Assembly (NCBI GenBank): GCA_037130015.1 | Contig: JBAXTU010000007.1 | Span: 1-48,083, forward strand | DNA length: 48,083 nucleotides | Reading direction: 5' to 3' | Origin: JBAXTU01 sp037130015 | GTDB lineage: Bacteria > Patescibacteriota > Patescibacteriia > 2-01-FULL-39-33 | Shown here: one piece after another, positions 7,940 through 15,167 of the stretch | Numbering within the stretch: the first letter of the stretch is position 1 | Layout of the letters: every line of letters starts with the position of its first letter | Notes under the pieces: model-generated | Databases searched by the model: none | What the model saw: only the letters and a program-made list of their open reading frames with translations | What the model was told of the DNA's origin: nothing | Translations under genes and position numbers: made by a program

Positions 7940-8188
7940 TTATTTTACTAATTTCCATTTTTTATCTTTTGAAATTGGACGACATTCAACAAATTCCACA
8001 ATTTCACCGATTTTAACTTTGTTGTCCGGGCTGTGAACTTTGTATTTCTTGCTCACCCGATAACGTTTGTGATATCTGGGATGCATGACAAAATTCTCAA
8101 CCTTAACCACAATAGTGTCTTTCATTTTATCTGAAACCACTTGGCCTTTAAACTTTTTCTTGATGACTTTTTTTATTTCTTCTGCCAT
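7940..8188 (-). CDS. rpsQ: 30S ribosomal protein S17 (uS17)
   Basis: Primary 16S rRNA binding protein with an OB fold. 82 residues; GQVVSDKMKDTIVVKVENF, HPRYHKRYRVSKKYKVH and the GEIVEFVECRPISKDKKW segment match the family. It follows rpmC by 4 bases. Confidence 0.97.
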   Translation of the reverse strand: MAEEIKKVIKKKFKGQVVSDKMKDTIVVKVENFVMHPRYHKRYRVSKKYKVHSPDNKVKIGEIVEFVECRPISKDKKWKLVK

Positions 8189-8192
8189 ATGT

Positions 8193-8381
8193 TTATTTGG
8201 ATTTTTCTTTGATAACTGTTAATAATTTGGCAATATCTTTTTTGGCAATCCGTATTTCTCTAAGATTCTTCAATTGCTTTTGAGCCAATTTAAAAGTCAA
8301 ATCATCAAGCTTCTTTCGGGCTTCCATGAGCAGATGTTGCAATTCAGCAAGAGCTTTTTGTTTTAATTCTTTAGTATTCAT
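8193..8381 (-). CDS. rpmC: 50S ribosomal protein L29 (uL29)
   Basis: Small helical protein at the tunnel exit where trigger factor and SRP dock. 62 residues from the ATG at 8381 (MNTKELKQKALAELQHLL); an in-frame upstream start at 8399 would overlap the end of rplP and add an untypical MLRSNF, so the later start is preferred. Two helices with FKLAQKQLKN-LREIRIAKKDIAKL match L29. Confidence 0.93.
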   Translation of the reverse strand: MNTKELKQKALAELQHLLMEARKKLDDLTFKLAQKQLKNLREIRIAKKDIAKLLTVIKEKSK

Positions 8382-8385
8382 AAAA

Positions 8386-8793
8386 TTACTTCTTAACAAT
8401 AAAATTAGCTTTGATTGGCAATTTATAAGCCGCCTTATTCATAGCTTCTCTGGCTTGAACTTCGGTGACACCAGCCATTTCAAAAAGAATCGTACCGGGT
8501 TTGACCACAGCTACATAATAATCAGGTACGCCCTTGCCACCACCCATGGTAGCTTGAGTGCCTTTGACAGTAATGGCTCTATGAGGAAAAATACGAATCC
8601 AAATCTTGCCACCGCGTTTTACAAATCTGGTCATAACACGTCTGGCCGCTTCAATTTGACGAGCAGTCACCCAGTCGCCAGTTGTGGCTTTCAAACCAAA
8701 CTCTCCGAAAGCGATTTCGGTACTGCCACTGGCCGATCCCCTGACATCAGGACGATGCGGTTTTCTCATTTTCATTTTCTTCGGTGCCAACAT
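8386..8793 (-). CDS. rplP: 50S ribosomal protein L16 (uL16)
   Basis: Organises the A-site region of the peptidyl transferase centre. 135 residues; starts MLAPKKMKMRKPHRPDVRG and has the VTARQIEAARRVMTRFVKRGG and MGGGKGVPDYYVAVVKPG signatures. It lies 5 bases after rpsC. Confidence 0.98.
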   Translation of the reverse strand: MLAPKKMKMRKPHRPDVRGSASGSTEIAFGEFGLKATTGDWVTARQIEAARRVMTRFVKRGGKIWIRIFPHRAITVKGTQATMGGGKGVPDYYVAVVKPGTILFEMAGVTEVQAREAMNKAAYKLPIKANFIVKK

Positions 8794-8798
8794 ATATG

Positions 8799-9485
8799 TT
8801 ATTTCTGATTATTTTCTATTTTATTCTTCTCTTCAAAAACATCACCGCGATAAAGCCAAACTTTGACGCCAATTAGTCCATAAATAGTGGTAGCGGCGGC
8901 ACGGCTATAATCAATATCAGCGCGAAGTGTATGTAAAGGAATTTTTCCGGTGACTAGCATTTCGCGTCTGGCAATTTCAGCGCCATTTAATCTGCCTGAA
9001 ACAATAATTTTAATGCCTTTGGCTCCGGCTTTTTCAGCTTTGCCTAGTGCTTGCTTGATAGCTCGGCGAAAAGGAATTCTTTTTTCCAAATCAACGACTA
9101 TTTGTTGCACATACAAAGCGGCTTCAAGTCCTGGCTTGCTAATTTCTAAAATATTAACATTAATATTTTTCATTTTCTTATCACGGCTGAATTTGTCCTT
9201 AAAAATCTTGTTATGAATTTCTTTTTTCAAATCCTCAGCTCCGGCACCGCCACGACCGATAATAAATCCAGGCTTGGCGCTATAAATATTAATAGTGACA
9301 GCATTGGCCGCGCGTTCAATATCAACCTTGGCAACTCCTTGGTTGCGAAATTTTGTCATGACAAACTTGCGGATTAAAATATCCTGTTTTAATAACTCTG
9401 GAAAATCGTGATCAGAAAACCACTTTGAATCCCAAGTTTTGTTGATTTTCAGCCGGAAGGCTTTTGGATGAACTTTTTGACCCAT
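8799..9485 (-). CDS. rpsC: 30S ribosomal protein S3 (uS3)
   Basis: Helicase-like protein at the mRNA entry pore. 228 residues with an N-terminal segment MGQKVHPKAFRL, a type-II KH domain containing IIGRGGAGAEDLKKEI (~78-93) and the C-terminal domain with GRLNGAEIARREMLVTGKIP and DIDYSRAAATTIYGLIGVKVW. It lies 9 bases after rplV. Confidence 0.98.
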   Translation of the reverse strand: MGQKVHPKAFRLKINKTWDSKWFSDHDFPELLKQDILIRKFVMTKFRNQGVAKVDIERAANAVTINIYSAKPGFIIGRGGAGAEDLKKEIHNKIFKDKFSRDKKMKNINVNILEISKPGLEAALYVQQIVVDLEKRIPFRRAIKQALGKAEKAGAKGIKIIVSGRLNGAEIARREMLVTGKIPLHTLRADIDYSRAAATTIYGLIGVKVWLYRGDVFEEKNKIENNQK

Positions 9486-9494
9486 ATGTATTTA

Positions 9495-10031
9495 TTATCT
9501 TTCTCCTGATTTACGATTAAATAATTTATTAGCGAAGCCTTTCTGTTGTGGCTTACCTTTACCAGCTTTATCTTGCTTGCCATCTTTGTCTTTGGTAGGT
9601 TCTTTTTCCATGGCTTTGAATTCATCAAAATCCGCTACTTTGATTATATCATCTTTGGCTGGTTTATCATCATTCTTTTTTCCTTTGGCAACTGTCGCCA
9701 CTCTTTCACCAAGAATCAAACTGATATGTGAAGATCTTTTTCTAATCGGAGCGGCACGGCCGAAAGCGCGCGGTGTAAATCTATGCAAAGTCGGACCGCC
9801 GTCTACTCTTATTTCTTCAACAAACAAATTATTCTTTTTTAATTGATGATTCTCTTCGGCATTACTAATAGCAGACTTAAGAAGTTTCTTTACAACCAAA
9901 GCCGCATCCTTGTTGCTGAATTCCAATTGAGTCAAAGCTTTTTCCACGTCCAAACCACGAATAAGATCGGCTAGCAATCTAACTTTTTTTGGAGACATGC
10001 GAATAAATTTTGCTTTTGCTGTTACTTGCAT
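9495..10031 (-). CDS. rplV: 50S ribosomal protein L22 with long charged C-terminal extension (uL22)
   Basis: Lines the nascent-peptide tunnel. Residues 1-~113 are a normal L22 (KFIRMSPKKVRLLADLIRG; the tunnel hairpin FTPRAFGRAAPIRKRSSHI). Residues ~114-178 are an extra low-complexity tail rich in Lys, Asp and Glu, ending in a short amphipathic FANKLFNRKSGER. Bacterial L22 is usually about 110 residues, so the tail is an addition; its role is unknown. Confidence 0.96.
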   Translation of the reverse strand: MQVTAKAKFIRMSPKKVRLLADLIRGLDVEKALTQLEFSNKDAALVVKKLLKSAISNAEENHQLKKNNLFVEEIRVDGGPTLHRFTPRAFGRAAPIRKRSSHISLILGERVATVAKGKKNDDKPAKDDIIKVADFDEFKAMEKEPTKDKDGKQDKAGKGKPQQKGFANKLFNRKSGER

Positions 10032-10044
10032 AATATTTTAAATT

Positions 10045-10335
10045 TTAGGCCTTTTTGCCTTGTTCAATTGCTTTTTGAATCTTACCGCCGTGTTTAACAA
10101 ATTTTCTAGTTGGAGAAAACTCACCCAAACGATGGCCGACCATATTTTCAACTACGAATACTGGCAGATGGTCTTTACCATTGTGCACGCCAAAAGTAAT
10201 ACCAACCATTTCAGGAGTAATTTGACTAGCACGAGACCAAGTCTTGATAATAGTCTTATCACCCTTTTTTAGATTGCCGACTTTCTTCAATAATTTGGCA
10301 TCAATGAATGGGCCTTTTTTTAAACTTCTAGACAT
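10045..10335 (-). CDS. rpsS: 30S ribosomal protein S19 (uS19)
   Basis: Head protein of the small subunit near the A-site finger. 96 residues: MSRSLKKGPFIDAKLLKKV, TWSRASQITPEMVGITFGVHNG and GHRLGEFSPTRKFVKHGG are all diagnostic. It starts 3 bases after rplB. Confidence 0.98.
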   Translation of the reverse strand: MSRSLKKGPFIDAKLLKKVGNLKKGDKTIIKTWSRASQITPEMVGITFGVHNGKDHLPVFVVENMVGHRLGEFSPTRKFVKHGGKIQKAIEQGKKA

Positions 10336-10338
10336 ATA

Positions 10339-11190
10339 TTATTTATCTTTATTCTTATTTTTTCTTCTGGCCACAATAAAGCGATTAGACTTGTTGGTGC
10401 CACGTCTAGTTTTGACACCGAGAGCTGGTTTGCCCCATGGAGTCTTCGGATGCTTCATACCAATAGGATTGACACCTTCACCACCACCGTGTGGATGATC
10501 AACTGGATTCATGGCCTTACCTCTGACGGTCGGTCTAATACCACGATGTCTCATACGTCCAGCTTTGCCCCAACGAATATTCTTAAAATCAGGGTTACTA
10601 ACAACACCGATAGTAGCTAAACATTTGGTAGGCACTTGGCGAATTTCACCAGATGGCAATTTAAGTTGAGCTAGTCCTGAATCAACACCCATCAAATAGG
10701 CGCTATTACCAGCACTTCTAGCCAAAATTCCACCTTGTCCAGGAATAAGTTCAATATTATAAACAAACATGCCTGGCGGAATAAGCTCTAATGGCAACGC
10801 ATTACCGACTTTGAGTTCAATTAATTTTTTTGAACTCAAAATAATCTCGCCAACTTTCATATCAACTGGAGCAATTATATAACGTTTTTCGCCATCTGCA
10901 TAATTAACTAGAGCAATGCGAGCATTTCTGTTGGGATCATATTCAATAGAAGCAATACGACCAGGAATATCAAACTTGTTTCTAAGATAATCAATAAGAC
11001 GCACTTTTTTTCTGGAACCGCCACCTTGATGACGAACAGTAATACGGCCAGTGCTATTACGACCGGACATATTCTTGCCAGAAACAATCAAAGCCTTGTG
11101 TGGGCGCTGTTTTTTGGTCAAGTCTAAACTGCCCAGCACCGAAGTGTGGCGTCTTGAAGGAGTGGTTGGTTTGTATTGCTTAACGGCCAT
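10339..11190 (-). CDS. rplB: 50S ribosomal protein L2 (uL2)
   Basis: Core protein essential for peptidyl transferase assembly and subunit association. 283 residues, usual length, with the functional loop NPVDHPHGGGEG containing the conserved histidines, plus RNSTGRITVRHQGGGSRK near the N-terminus and the basic C-terminal tail KTRRGTNKSNRFIVARR. It lies 5 bases after rplW. Confidence 0.98.
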   Translation of the reverse strand: MAVKQYKPTTPSRRHTSVLGSLDLTKKQRPHKALIVSGKNMSGRNSTGRITVRHQGGGSRKKVRLIDYLRNKFDIPGRIASIEYDPNRNARIALVNYADGEKRYIIAPVDMKVGEIILSSKKLIELKVGNALPLELIPPGMFVYNIELIPGQGGILARSAGNSAYLMGVDSGLAQLKLPSGEIRQVPTKCLATIGVVSNPDFKNIRWGKAGRMRHRGIRPTVRGKAMNPVDHPHGGGEGVNPIGMKHPKTPWGKPALGVKTRRGTNKSNRFIVARRKNKNKDK

Positions 11191-11195
11191 ACGAA

Positions 11196-11630
11196 TTATA
11201 GATCTTCATTAATTTTAATGGTTTTGCCTTTTGGCAAACTGATAATCGCTTTTTTGGTATCTTTGGTTTTGCCCATGGTCTTGCCATATCTGGTGGCCTT
11301 GCCTTCATTTCTGATAATATTTACACTCTCTGGCTTGACTCCATAACGGCTTTCAATAGCTTTGGCAATGGTAATTTTATTAGCGCTACTGGCAACCAAA
11401 AAAACATACTTATTGAACTGGGACAAATCTGTTGACTTTTCAGTAATAAGCGCGCGAACCAAAATTCCATAAACAGGTTTGATTTGCTTGCCATCAACTG
11501 ACTTTTTGACCGCTACTGCTTTTGTTGTTTCTTCTTTGACAACTTTTTTTTCAACATTAATCTCGCTAACAGCTGGCTGTTTTTGATCATCGTCTGATGC
11601 AGTTTTTTTCAATTTATCAAAAATTCCCAT
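11196..11630 (-). CDS. rplW: 50S ribosomal protein L23 with N-terminal extension (uL23)
   Basis: Docking site for trigger factor and SRP at the tunnel exit. The L23 domain occupies about residues 50-144 (YGILVRALITEKSTDL, NKYVFLVASSANKITIAKAIE, YGVKPESVNI). The first ~50 residues are a charged low-complexity stretch (MGIFDKLKKTASDDDQ, then Lys/Glu/Val-rich) absent from typical ~95-residue L23. MGIFDKLKK is itself a short amphipathic helix. The extension would project at the exit port, but that location is inference. Confidence 0.95.
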   Translation of the reverse strand: MGIFDKLKKTASDDDQKQPAVSEINVEKKVVKEETTKAVAVKKSVDGKQIKPVYGILVRALITEKSTDLSQFNKYVFLVASSANKITIAKAIESRYGVKPESVNIIRNEGKATRYGKTMGKTKDTKKAIISLPKGKTIKINEDL

Positions 11631-11635
11631 ATCAA

Positions 11636-12304
11636 TTATTTAACTTTTTCTTTTTTCTCTTTAAGTTGCTTATAATGCTTTTCAATTTTTTCAATCGCTT
11701 TCATACTGACCAATACTTTGTCAGCTTTTAAGATTTCCACACAATTTAAGCTGTCAGCCAAAATGGTATTAACCTTTTCCAAATTATTGATTGATCTGAT
11801 TGTCTTTTGATCATTTTCATCAAGAACCAACAAAAATCTTTTTCCATCTTTTAATGCTTCAATTTTTTTCTTAATATCTTTAATCCACAAAATAGCTTCT
11901 TTGGTTTTTTGCGCTTCTAATTTTTCAAAAACAACCAACGAATTGTCGCTCACGCGATCTGACAAACACATGGCCATGGCCAATTGCTTTTGTTTTTTGT
12001 TGACTGCTTTAGAAAAATTCCTGTCAGTGGTCGGACCAAAAGTGACACCACCGCCACGCCATAATGGTGAACGGATAGAACCGTGTCTGGCTCGGCCAGT
12101 GCCTTTTTGTTTCCATGGTTTTTTACCACCACCACGAACTTCACCTTTGTCTTTGGTGTCAGCTATAACTTCACGCTTATTGGCGAGTTGAGCCACCACA
12201 ACCTGGTGAATAACTTCGGTCTTTGGAGTCACGCCGAACAAACGAGCGCTCAGCTCTATTTCTTTGGTCTGTTCTCCGTTTGAATTGTAGACAGGTATCT
12301 TCAT
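11636..12304 (-). CDS. rplD: 50S ribosomal protein L4 (uL4)
   Basis: Lines the tunnel constriction; in E. coli also represses the S10 operon. 222 residues: MKIPVYNSNGEQTKEIELSA, the basic tunnel loop GGGKKPWKQKGTGRARHGS followed by SPLWRGGGVTFGP, and a globular C-domain with a lysine-rich tail. It lies 6 bases after rplC. An L4-type feedback target could be the attenuator-like element upstream of rplC. Confidence 0.98.
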   Translation of the reverse strand: MKIPVYNSNGEQTKEIELSARLFGVTPKTEVIHQVVVAQLANKREVIADTKDKGEVRGGGKKPWKQKGTGRARHGSIRSPLWRGGGVTFGPTTDRNFSKAVNKKQKQLAMAMCLSDRVSDNSLVVFEKLEAQKTKEAILWIKDIKKKIEALKDGKRFLLVLDENDQKTIRSINNLEKVNTILADSLNCVEILKADKVLVSMKAIEKIEKHYKQLKEKKEKVK

Positions 12305-12310
12305 ATTAGA

Positions 12311-13087
12311 TTATTCAGTTTTTGTTTCTGCTGATTCTACTTCAACGATAGGTTGAGCTGTTTCTTCAGCTACAATTTTTTCTTCGGCCACAACCGGTTC
12401 GGCAATTTCTTCTTTTGAATCTTCTGCTTCTATTTTAATTTCTTCAGGCTTAATTGTTTCTTTGACTTTGATTTCACCAGGACCAACAATCATTAACATG
12501 CCATTTCTGGCTCCGGGTACAGCGCCCTTAACATATAAAATATTTTTTTCAATATCAACCTCAACAATTTCAAGTCCAGTGACAGTGATTTGTTCATCAC
12601 CCATATGTCCGGCCATTCTAGTGCCTTTCAAAACTCTTTGTCCGGCTGTAGCGCCAATAGAACCAGGCATACGCAATTGGTCTTTGTGGCCATGAGTGGC
12701 AGGACTGCCATGAAAACCATGACGTTTAACAACACCTTGAAAACCTTTGCCTTTGCTCTTGCCAGTCACTCTGACTTCATTGCCTTTTTCAAAAGTCTCA
12801 ACAGTAATCACATCACCGCGTTTTAAATTGCCAATTTCTTTGACATCAACTCTCACTTCTCTTAATACTTTAACAGGATTAATACCTGACAAATGTCCGG
12901 CTTGAGCTTTTTTTAATTTTTTAGCAACACCAAAACCCAATTGGACAGCACTATATTTATCAGTGTCCATGGTACGCACTTGAGTGATGACATTTGGCTC
13001 AGCCAAAACAGCGGTGACAGGAATAACACGTCCATCAGCCTCAAATACTTGAGTCATATTTAATTTTCTACCTAATATAAATTTCAT
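12311..13087 (-). CDS. rplC: 50S ribosomal protein L3 with acidic C-terminal extension (uL3)
   Basis: Early-assembly protein reaching the peptidyl transferase centre. The start ATG at 13087 (MKFILGRKLNMTQVF) is chosen over a GTG 27 bases upstream because it matches the family N-terminus and the upstream part overlaps a hairpin. Residues 1-~205 form a normal L3 (GKGFQGVVKRHGF, HGHKDQLRMPGSIGA, GTRMAGHMGDEQ). The last ~53 residues are a Glu/Ala/Val-rich acidic tail not found in usual ~210-residue L3. 258 residues in total. Confidence 0.96.
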   Translation of the reverse strand: MKFILGRKLNMTQVFEADGRVIPVTAVLAEPNVITQVRTMDTDKYSAVQLGFGVAKKLKKAQAGHLSGINPVKVLREVRVDVKEIGNLKRGDVITVETFEKGNEVRVTGKSKGKGFQGVVKRHGFHGSPATHGHKDQLRMPGSIGATAGQRVLKGTRMAGHMGDEQITVTGLEIVEVDIEKNILYVKGAVPGARNGMLMIVGPGEIKVKETIKPEEIKIEAEDSKEEIAEPVVAEEKIVAEETAQPIVEVESAETKTE

Positions 13088-13104
13088 AATTTTTTTAAAC
13101 AAAA

Positions 13105-13139
13105 AATCCGGCACCTATCAATTAAAGTTGAGCCAGATT
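13105..13139 (-). terminator. Terminator-like hairpin (candidate attenuator) just before rplC
   Basis: On the minus strand AATCTGGC pairs with GCCGGATT (8 pairs, one G-U) around a 19-base loop, followed directly by T6 and then G-T3. The hairpin ends about 18 bases before the rplC ATG, inside what should be one S10 transcript, and lies downstream of a 36-codon ORF. This is the arrangement of a transcription attenuator. Confidence 0.6.
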
Positions 13140-13168
13140 TAGAATTCCGAACACAAAAAATGCGTCGT

Positions 13169-13279
13169 CTAAACTAAATTGTCTAATTTTAAGATAAAGT
13201 GTTGTTCCTTTTTGAGATTAATATTGATTAGTGGAGGTTTTCCCCAAAGTTTTGCTAGCTTCTTGGGATCTTTCTCCAT
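13169..13279 (-). CDS. 36-codon ORF between rpsJ and rplC, possible leader peptide
   Basis: Minus-strand frame ATG (13279-13277) to TAG. The peptide begins MEKDPKKLAKLWGKPP and continues LININLKKEQHFILK to LDNLV. It begins 31 bases after the rpsJ stop codon and ends 29 bases before the hairpin at 13105-13139. The frame is open upstream without a better start, back to a stop inside rpsJ. No strong ribosome binding site (only AGAG) is visible. Composition is that of a plausible small basic protein, but at this length chance cannot be excluded. It could be a leader peptide for attenuation or a small accessory protein. Confidence 0.4.
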   Translation of the reverse strand: MEKDPKKLAKLWGKPPLININLKKEQHFILKLDNLV

Positions 13280-13310
13280 GCTCTTTATAATCTCTTGGAT
13301 TTTAAAATTC

Positions 13311-13649
13311 TTACATTTTTATTTCCACGTTCACGCCGGCCGGCAAATTCAAATTCATCAGAGCGTCTACTGTCTTGCTATCCGGGTCAATAATATCTAA
13401 TAACCTTTTATGGATACGCATTTCAAACTGATCCCTTGCATCCTTGTGGACAAAAGTGGAACGGTTGACAGTGTACTTCTTCTTTTCTGTCGGTAAGGGT
13501 ATTGGTCCAGCTACCTTGGCGCCATTGCGCTCGCAGGTTTCAATGATTTTTTTAGCTGAACTGTCTACAATCTTATGATCATAGGCCTTGATTTTCACCC
13601 TTATTCTCTGATGGGCTTTTTCTTCAGTGGCTACTGTTTTTGTAGGCAT
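13311..13649 (-). CDS. rpsJ: 30S ribosomal protein S10 (uS10)
   Basis: Head protein of the 30S subunit and, elsewhere, the NusE antitermination factor. 112 residues; the core starts at RIRVKIKAYDHKIVDSSAKKI after a ~14-residue N-terminal extension, and contains GPIPLPTEKKKYTVNRSTFVHKD and the C-terminal VDALMNLNLPAGVNVEIK. It follows tuf by 96 bases that carry a strong hairpin, and precedes rplC by an unusually long 223 bases. Confidence 0.98.
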   Translation of the reverse strand: MPTKTVATEEKAHQRIRVKIKAYDHKIVDSSAKKIIETCERNGAKVAGPIPLPTEKKKYTVNRSTFVHKDARDQFEMRIHKRLLDIIDPDSKTVDALMNLNLPAGVNVEIKM

Positions 13650-13672
13650 AGGTTGAGTTATTAAAAGCGTGC

Positions 13673-13701
13673 CTTTTAGTGAATATTGATTTCACTAGCA
13701 A
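13673..13701 (-). promoter_or_regulatory. Weak candidate promoter of rpsJ
   Basis: TTGCTA (13696-13701), 17-base spacer, TAAAAG (13673-13678) on the minus strand. Spacing is ideal but both boxes are imperfect, and the region overlaps the downstream side of a hairpin. Confidence 0.3.
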
Positions 13702-13732
13702 GGAGACAAATCAGACTCTGACTCGTCTCCTT
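13700..13732 (-). promoter_or_regulatory. Strong hairpin between tuf and rpsJ without a U-tract
   Basis: AAGGAGACGAGTCAG pairs along 15 positions (two G-U) with CTGATTTGTCTCCTT around a 3-base loop. No T-run follows, so it is not a standard terminator. A second short stem AGTGAA/TTCACT follows at 13678-13696. An RNA processing site or 3' stabiliser of the tuf mRNA is more likely. Confidence 0.7.
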
Positions 13733-13745
13733 AAAGTATAATCAA

Positions 13746-14936
13746 TTATTTGATAATTTTGGTCACCACACCAGCGCCGACAGTATGACCGCCTTCGCGA
13801 ATGGAGAATTTCATTTTTTCTTCCATGGCAACTTGTTTGCCAAGTTTAATTTTTAGATTATTAATGGTATCGCCAGGCATAACCATTTCCACACCTTCTG
13901 GTAATTCAATTTCTCCGGTGACATCAGTAGTACGCACATAAAATTGTGGTTTGTAACCTTTGAAAAATGGTTTGTGTCTGCCACCTTCGTCTTTGCTAAG
14001 AATATAAACTTCAGCTTCAAATTCGCTATGAGGAGTGATTGAACCTGGTTTGGCCAAAACCTGACCACGCTCAACTTCTTCTTTCTTGATACCGCGAAGC
14101 AACAAACCGGCATTATCACCAGCTCTGCCTTCGTCCAAGCTCTTGTTAAACATTTCAATACCGGTGACCACGGTTTTTTTGCTGTCTCTTAAACCGACCA
14201 ATTCAACTTCGTCGTTTATTTTGACAATACCGCGTTCAATACGACCAGTGATAACAGTACCACGACCTTCAATTGAGAAAACATCTTCAATAGGCATAAG
14301 TAAATCCTTGTCAGTGGCGCGTTGTGGCTCTGGAATATAAGAATCCAAAGCTTCAACCAATTTCATAACCTGATCACCATCTGGACCGCTTGGATCTTGC
14401 AAAGCCTTTAAAGCACTGCCACGGATAATTGGAGTGGCATCACCAGGGAATTCATATTTGTTCAACAAATCCTTGATTTCTTCTTCTACCAAATCAATGA
14501 GTGAAAGATCGTCAACTTGATCAACTTTGTTGATGAAAACAATAATGTAAGGAACGCCAACTTGTCTGGCGAGCAAAATGTGTTCTCTGGTCTGAGGCAT
14601 AGGACCATCAGTAGCGGCAACAACGAGAATAGCGCCATCCATTTGAGCGGCACCGGTAATCATGTTTTTGATATAATCGGCGTGACCAGGACAGTCAACG
14701 TGAGCATAATGTCTCTTGTCGCTCTCATATTCAACGTGAGCAGTAGCAATAGTAATACCGCGCTCTTTTTCTTCAGGAGCGGCGTCAATTTGATTGACAT
14801 CTTTGTCTTGAGCTTTAAAACCTCTAGTGGCCAAAACTTTTAAAATGGCCGCGGTCAAAGTGGTCTTGCCGTGGTCAACGTGACCGATGGTGCCTACATT
14901 TAAATGTGGCTTGCTTCTGTCAAATTTTTCTGCCAT
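13746..14936 (-). CDS. tuf: Translation elongation factor Tu
   Basis: GTPase that delivers aminoacyl-tRNA to the ribosome. The start at 14936 (MAEKFDRSKPHLNVGTIG) gives 396 residues and has AAGGA nine bases upstream; a longer frame adds ten unrelated residues. G1 GHVDHGKT, G2 RGITI, G3 DCPGHADY, G4 NKVDQVDD and G5 GSALKAL are intact, and the C-terminal half has the domain II and III signatures (GRGTVITGRIERG; REGGHTVGAGVVTKI). It has its own strong promoter at 15027-15055 within the str cluster. Confidence 0.99.
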   Translation of the reverse strand: MAEKFDRSKPHLNVGTIGHVDHGKTTLTAAILKVLATRGFKAQDKDVNQIDAAPEEKERGITIATAHVEYESDKRHYAHVDCPGHADYIKNMITGAAQMDGAILVVAATDGPMPQTREHILLARQVGVPYIIVFINKVDQVDDLSLIDLVEEEIKDLLNKYEFPGDATPIIRGSALKALQDPSGPDGDQVMKLVEALDSYIPEPQRATDKDLLMPIEDVFSIEGRGTVITGRIERGIVKINDEVELVGLRDSKKTVVTGIEMFNKSLDEGRAGDNAGLLLRGIKKEEVERGQVLAKPGSITPHSEFEAEVYILSKDEGGRHKPFFKGYKPQFYVRTTDVTGEIELPEGVEMVMPGDTINNLKIKLGKQVAMEEKMKFSIREGGHTVGAGVVTKIIK

Positions 14937-15026
14937 TGTTTTTATTCCTTGTTTCAGAGGCCCCACTCCTATGGAGCAGTTTTAGCCAAGCCTCAGAGAA
15001 TTATTTATTATTTTTAAATCTTAATT

Positions 15027-15055
15027 ATTATAACTGCATTTTAAAATTTTTGCAA
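15027..15055 (-). promoter_or_regulatory. Strong promoter of tuf
   Basis: Minus-strand TTGCAA (15050-15055), 17-base spacer, perfect TATAAT (15027-15032). The leader is about 85 bases and contains a small CTCC-ATA-GGAG stem within a longer imperfect fold (GAGGC...GCCTC) before the AAGGA binding site. Confidence 0.85.
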
Positions 15056-15118
15056 GGGTTTTAGCCTTATTTTATTCATTTTATTAAATTTTAATAAAAA
15101 AATGGCCTATTTTAGACA

Positions 15119-15156
15119 AATATTGATTAATAAATTATTAATTTTTAACCAATATT
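15119..15156 (-). terminator. Hairpin after the Phd-like gene, possible terminator
   Basis: AATATTGGTTAA / TTAATCAATATT, 12 pairs with one G-U, 14-base loop, starting 11 bases past the stop codon. The T7 run lies about 16 bases after the stem rather than adjacent, so termination would be weak. It separates fusA plus the Phd-like gene from the tuf promoter. Confidence 0.45.
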
Positions 15157-15167
15157 AGGACACTTAT

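Noticed and set aside
13311..13745. Intrinsic terminator ending the tuf mRNA at 13700-13732
   Set aside because: The stem is strong but has no T-run on either side; reported instead as a hairpin of unknown role.
14937..15026. Riboswitch or T-box in the tuf leader
   Set aside because: Only short stems (CTCC/GGAG, GAGGC/GCCTC) without T-box or known aptamer motifs.
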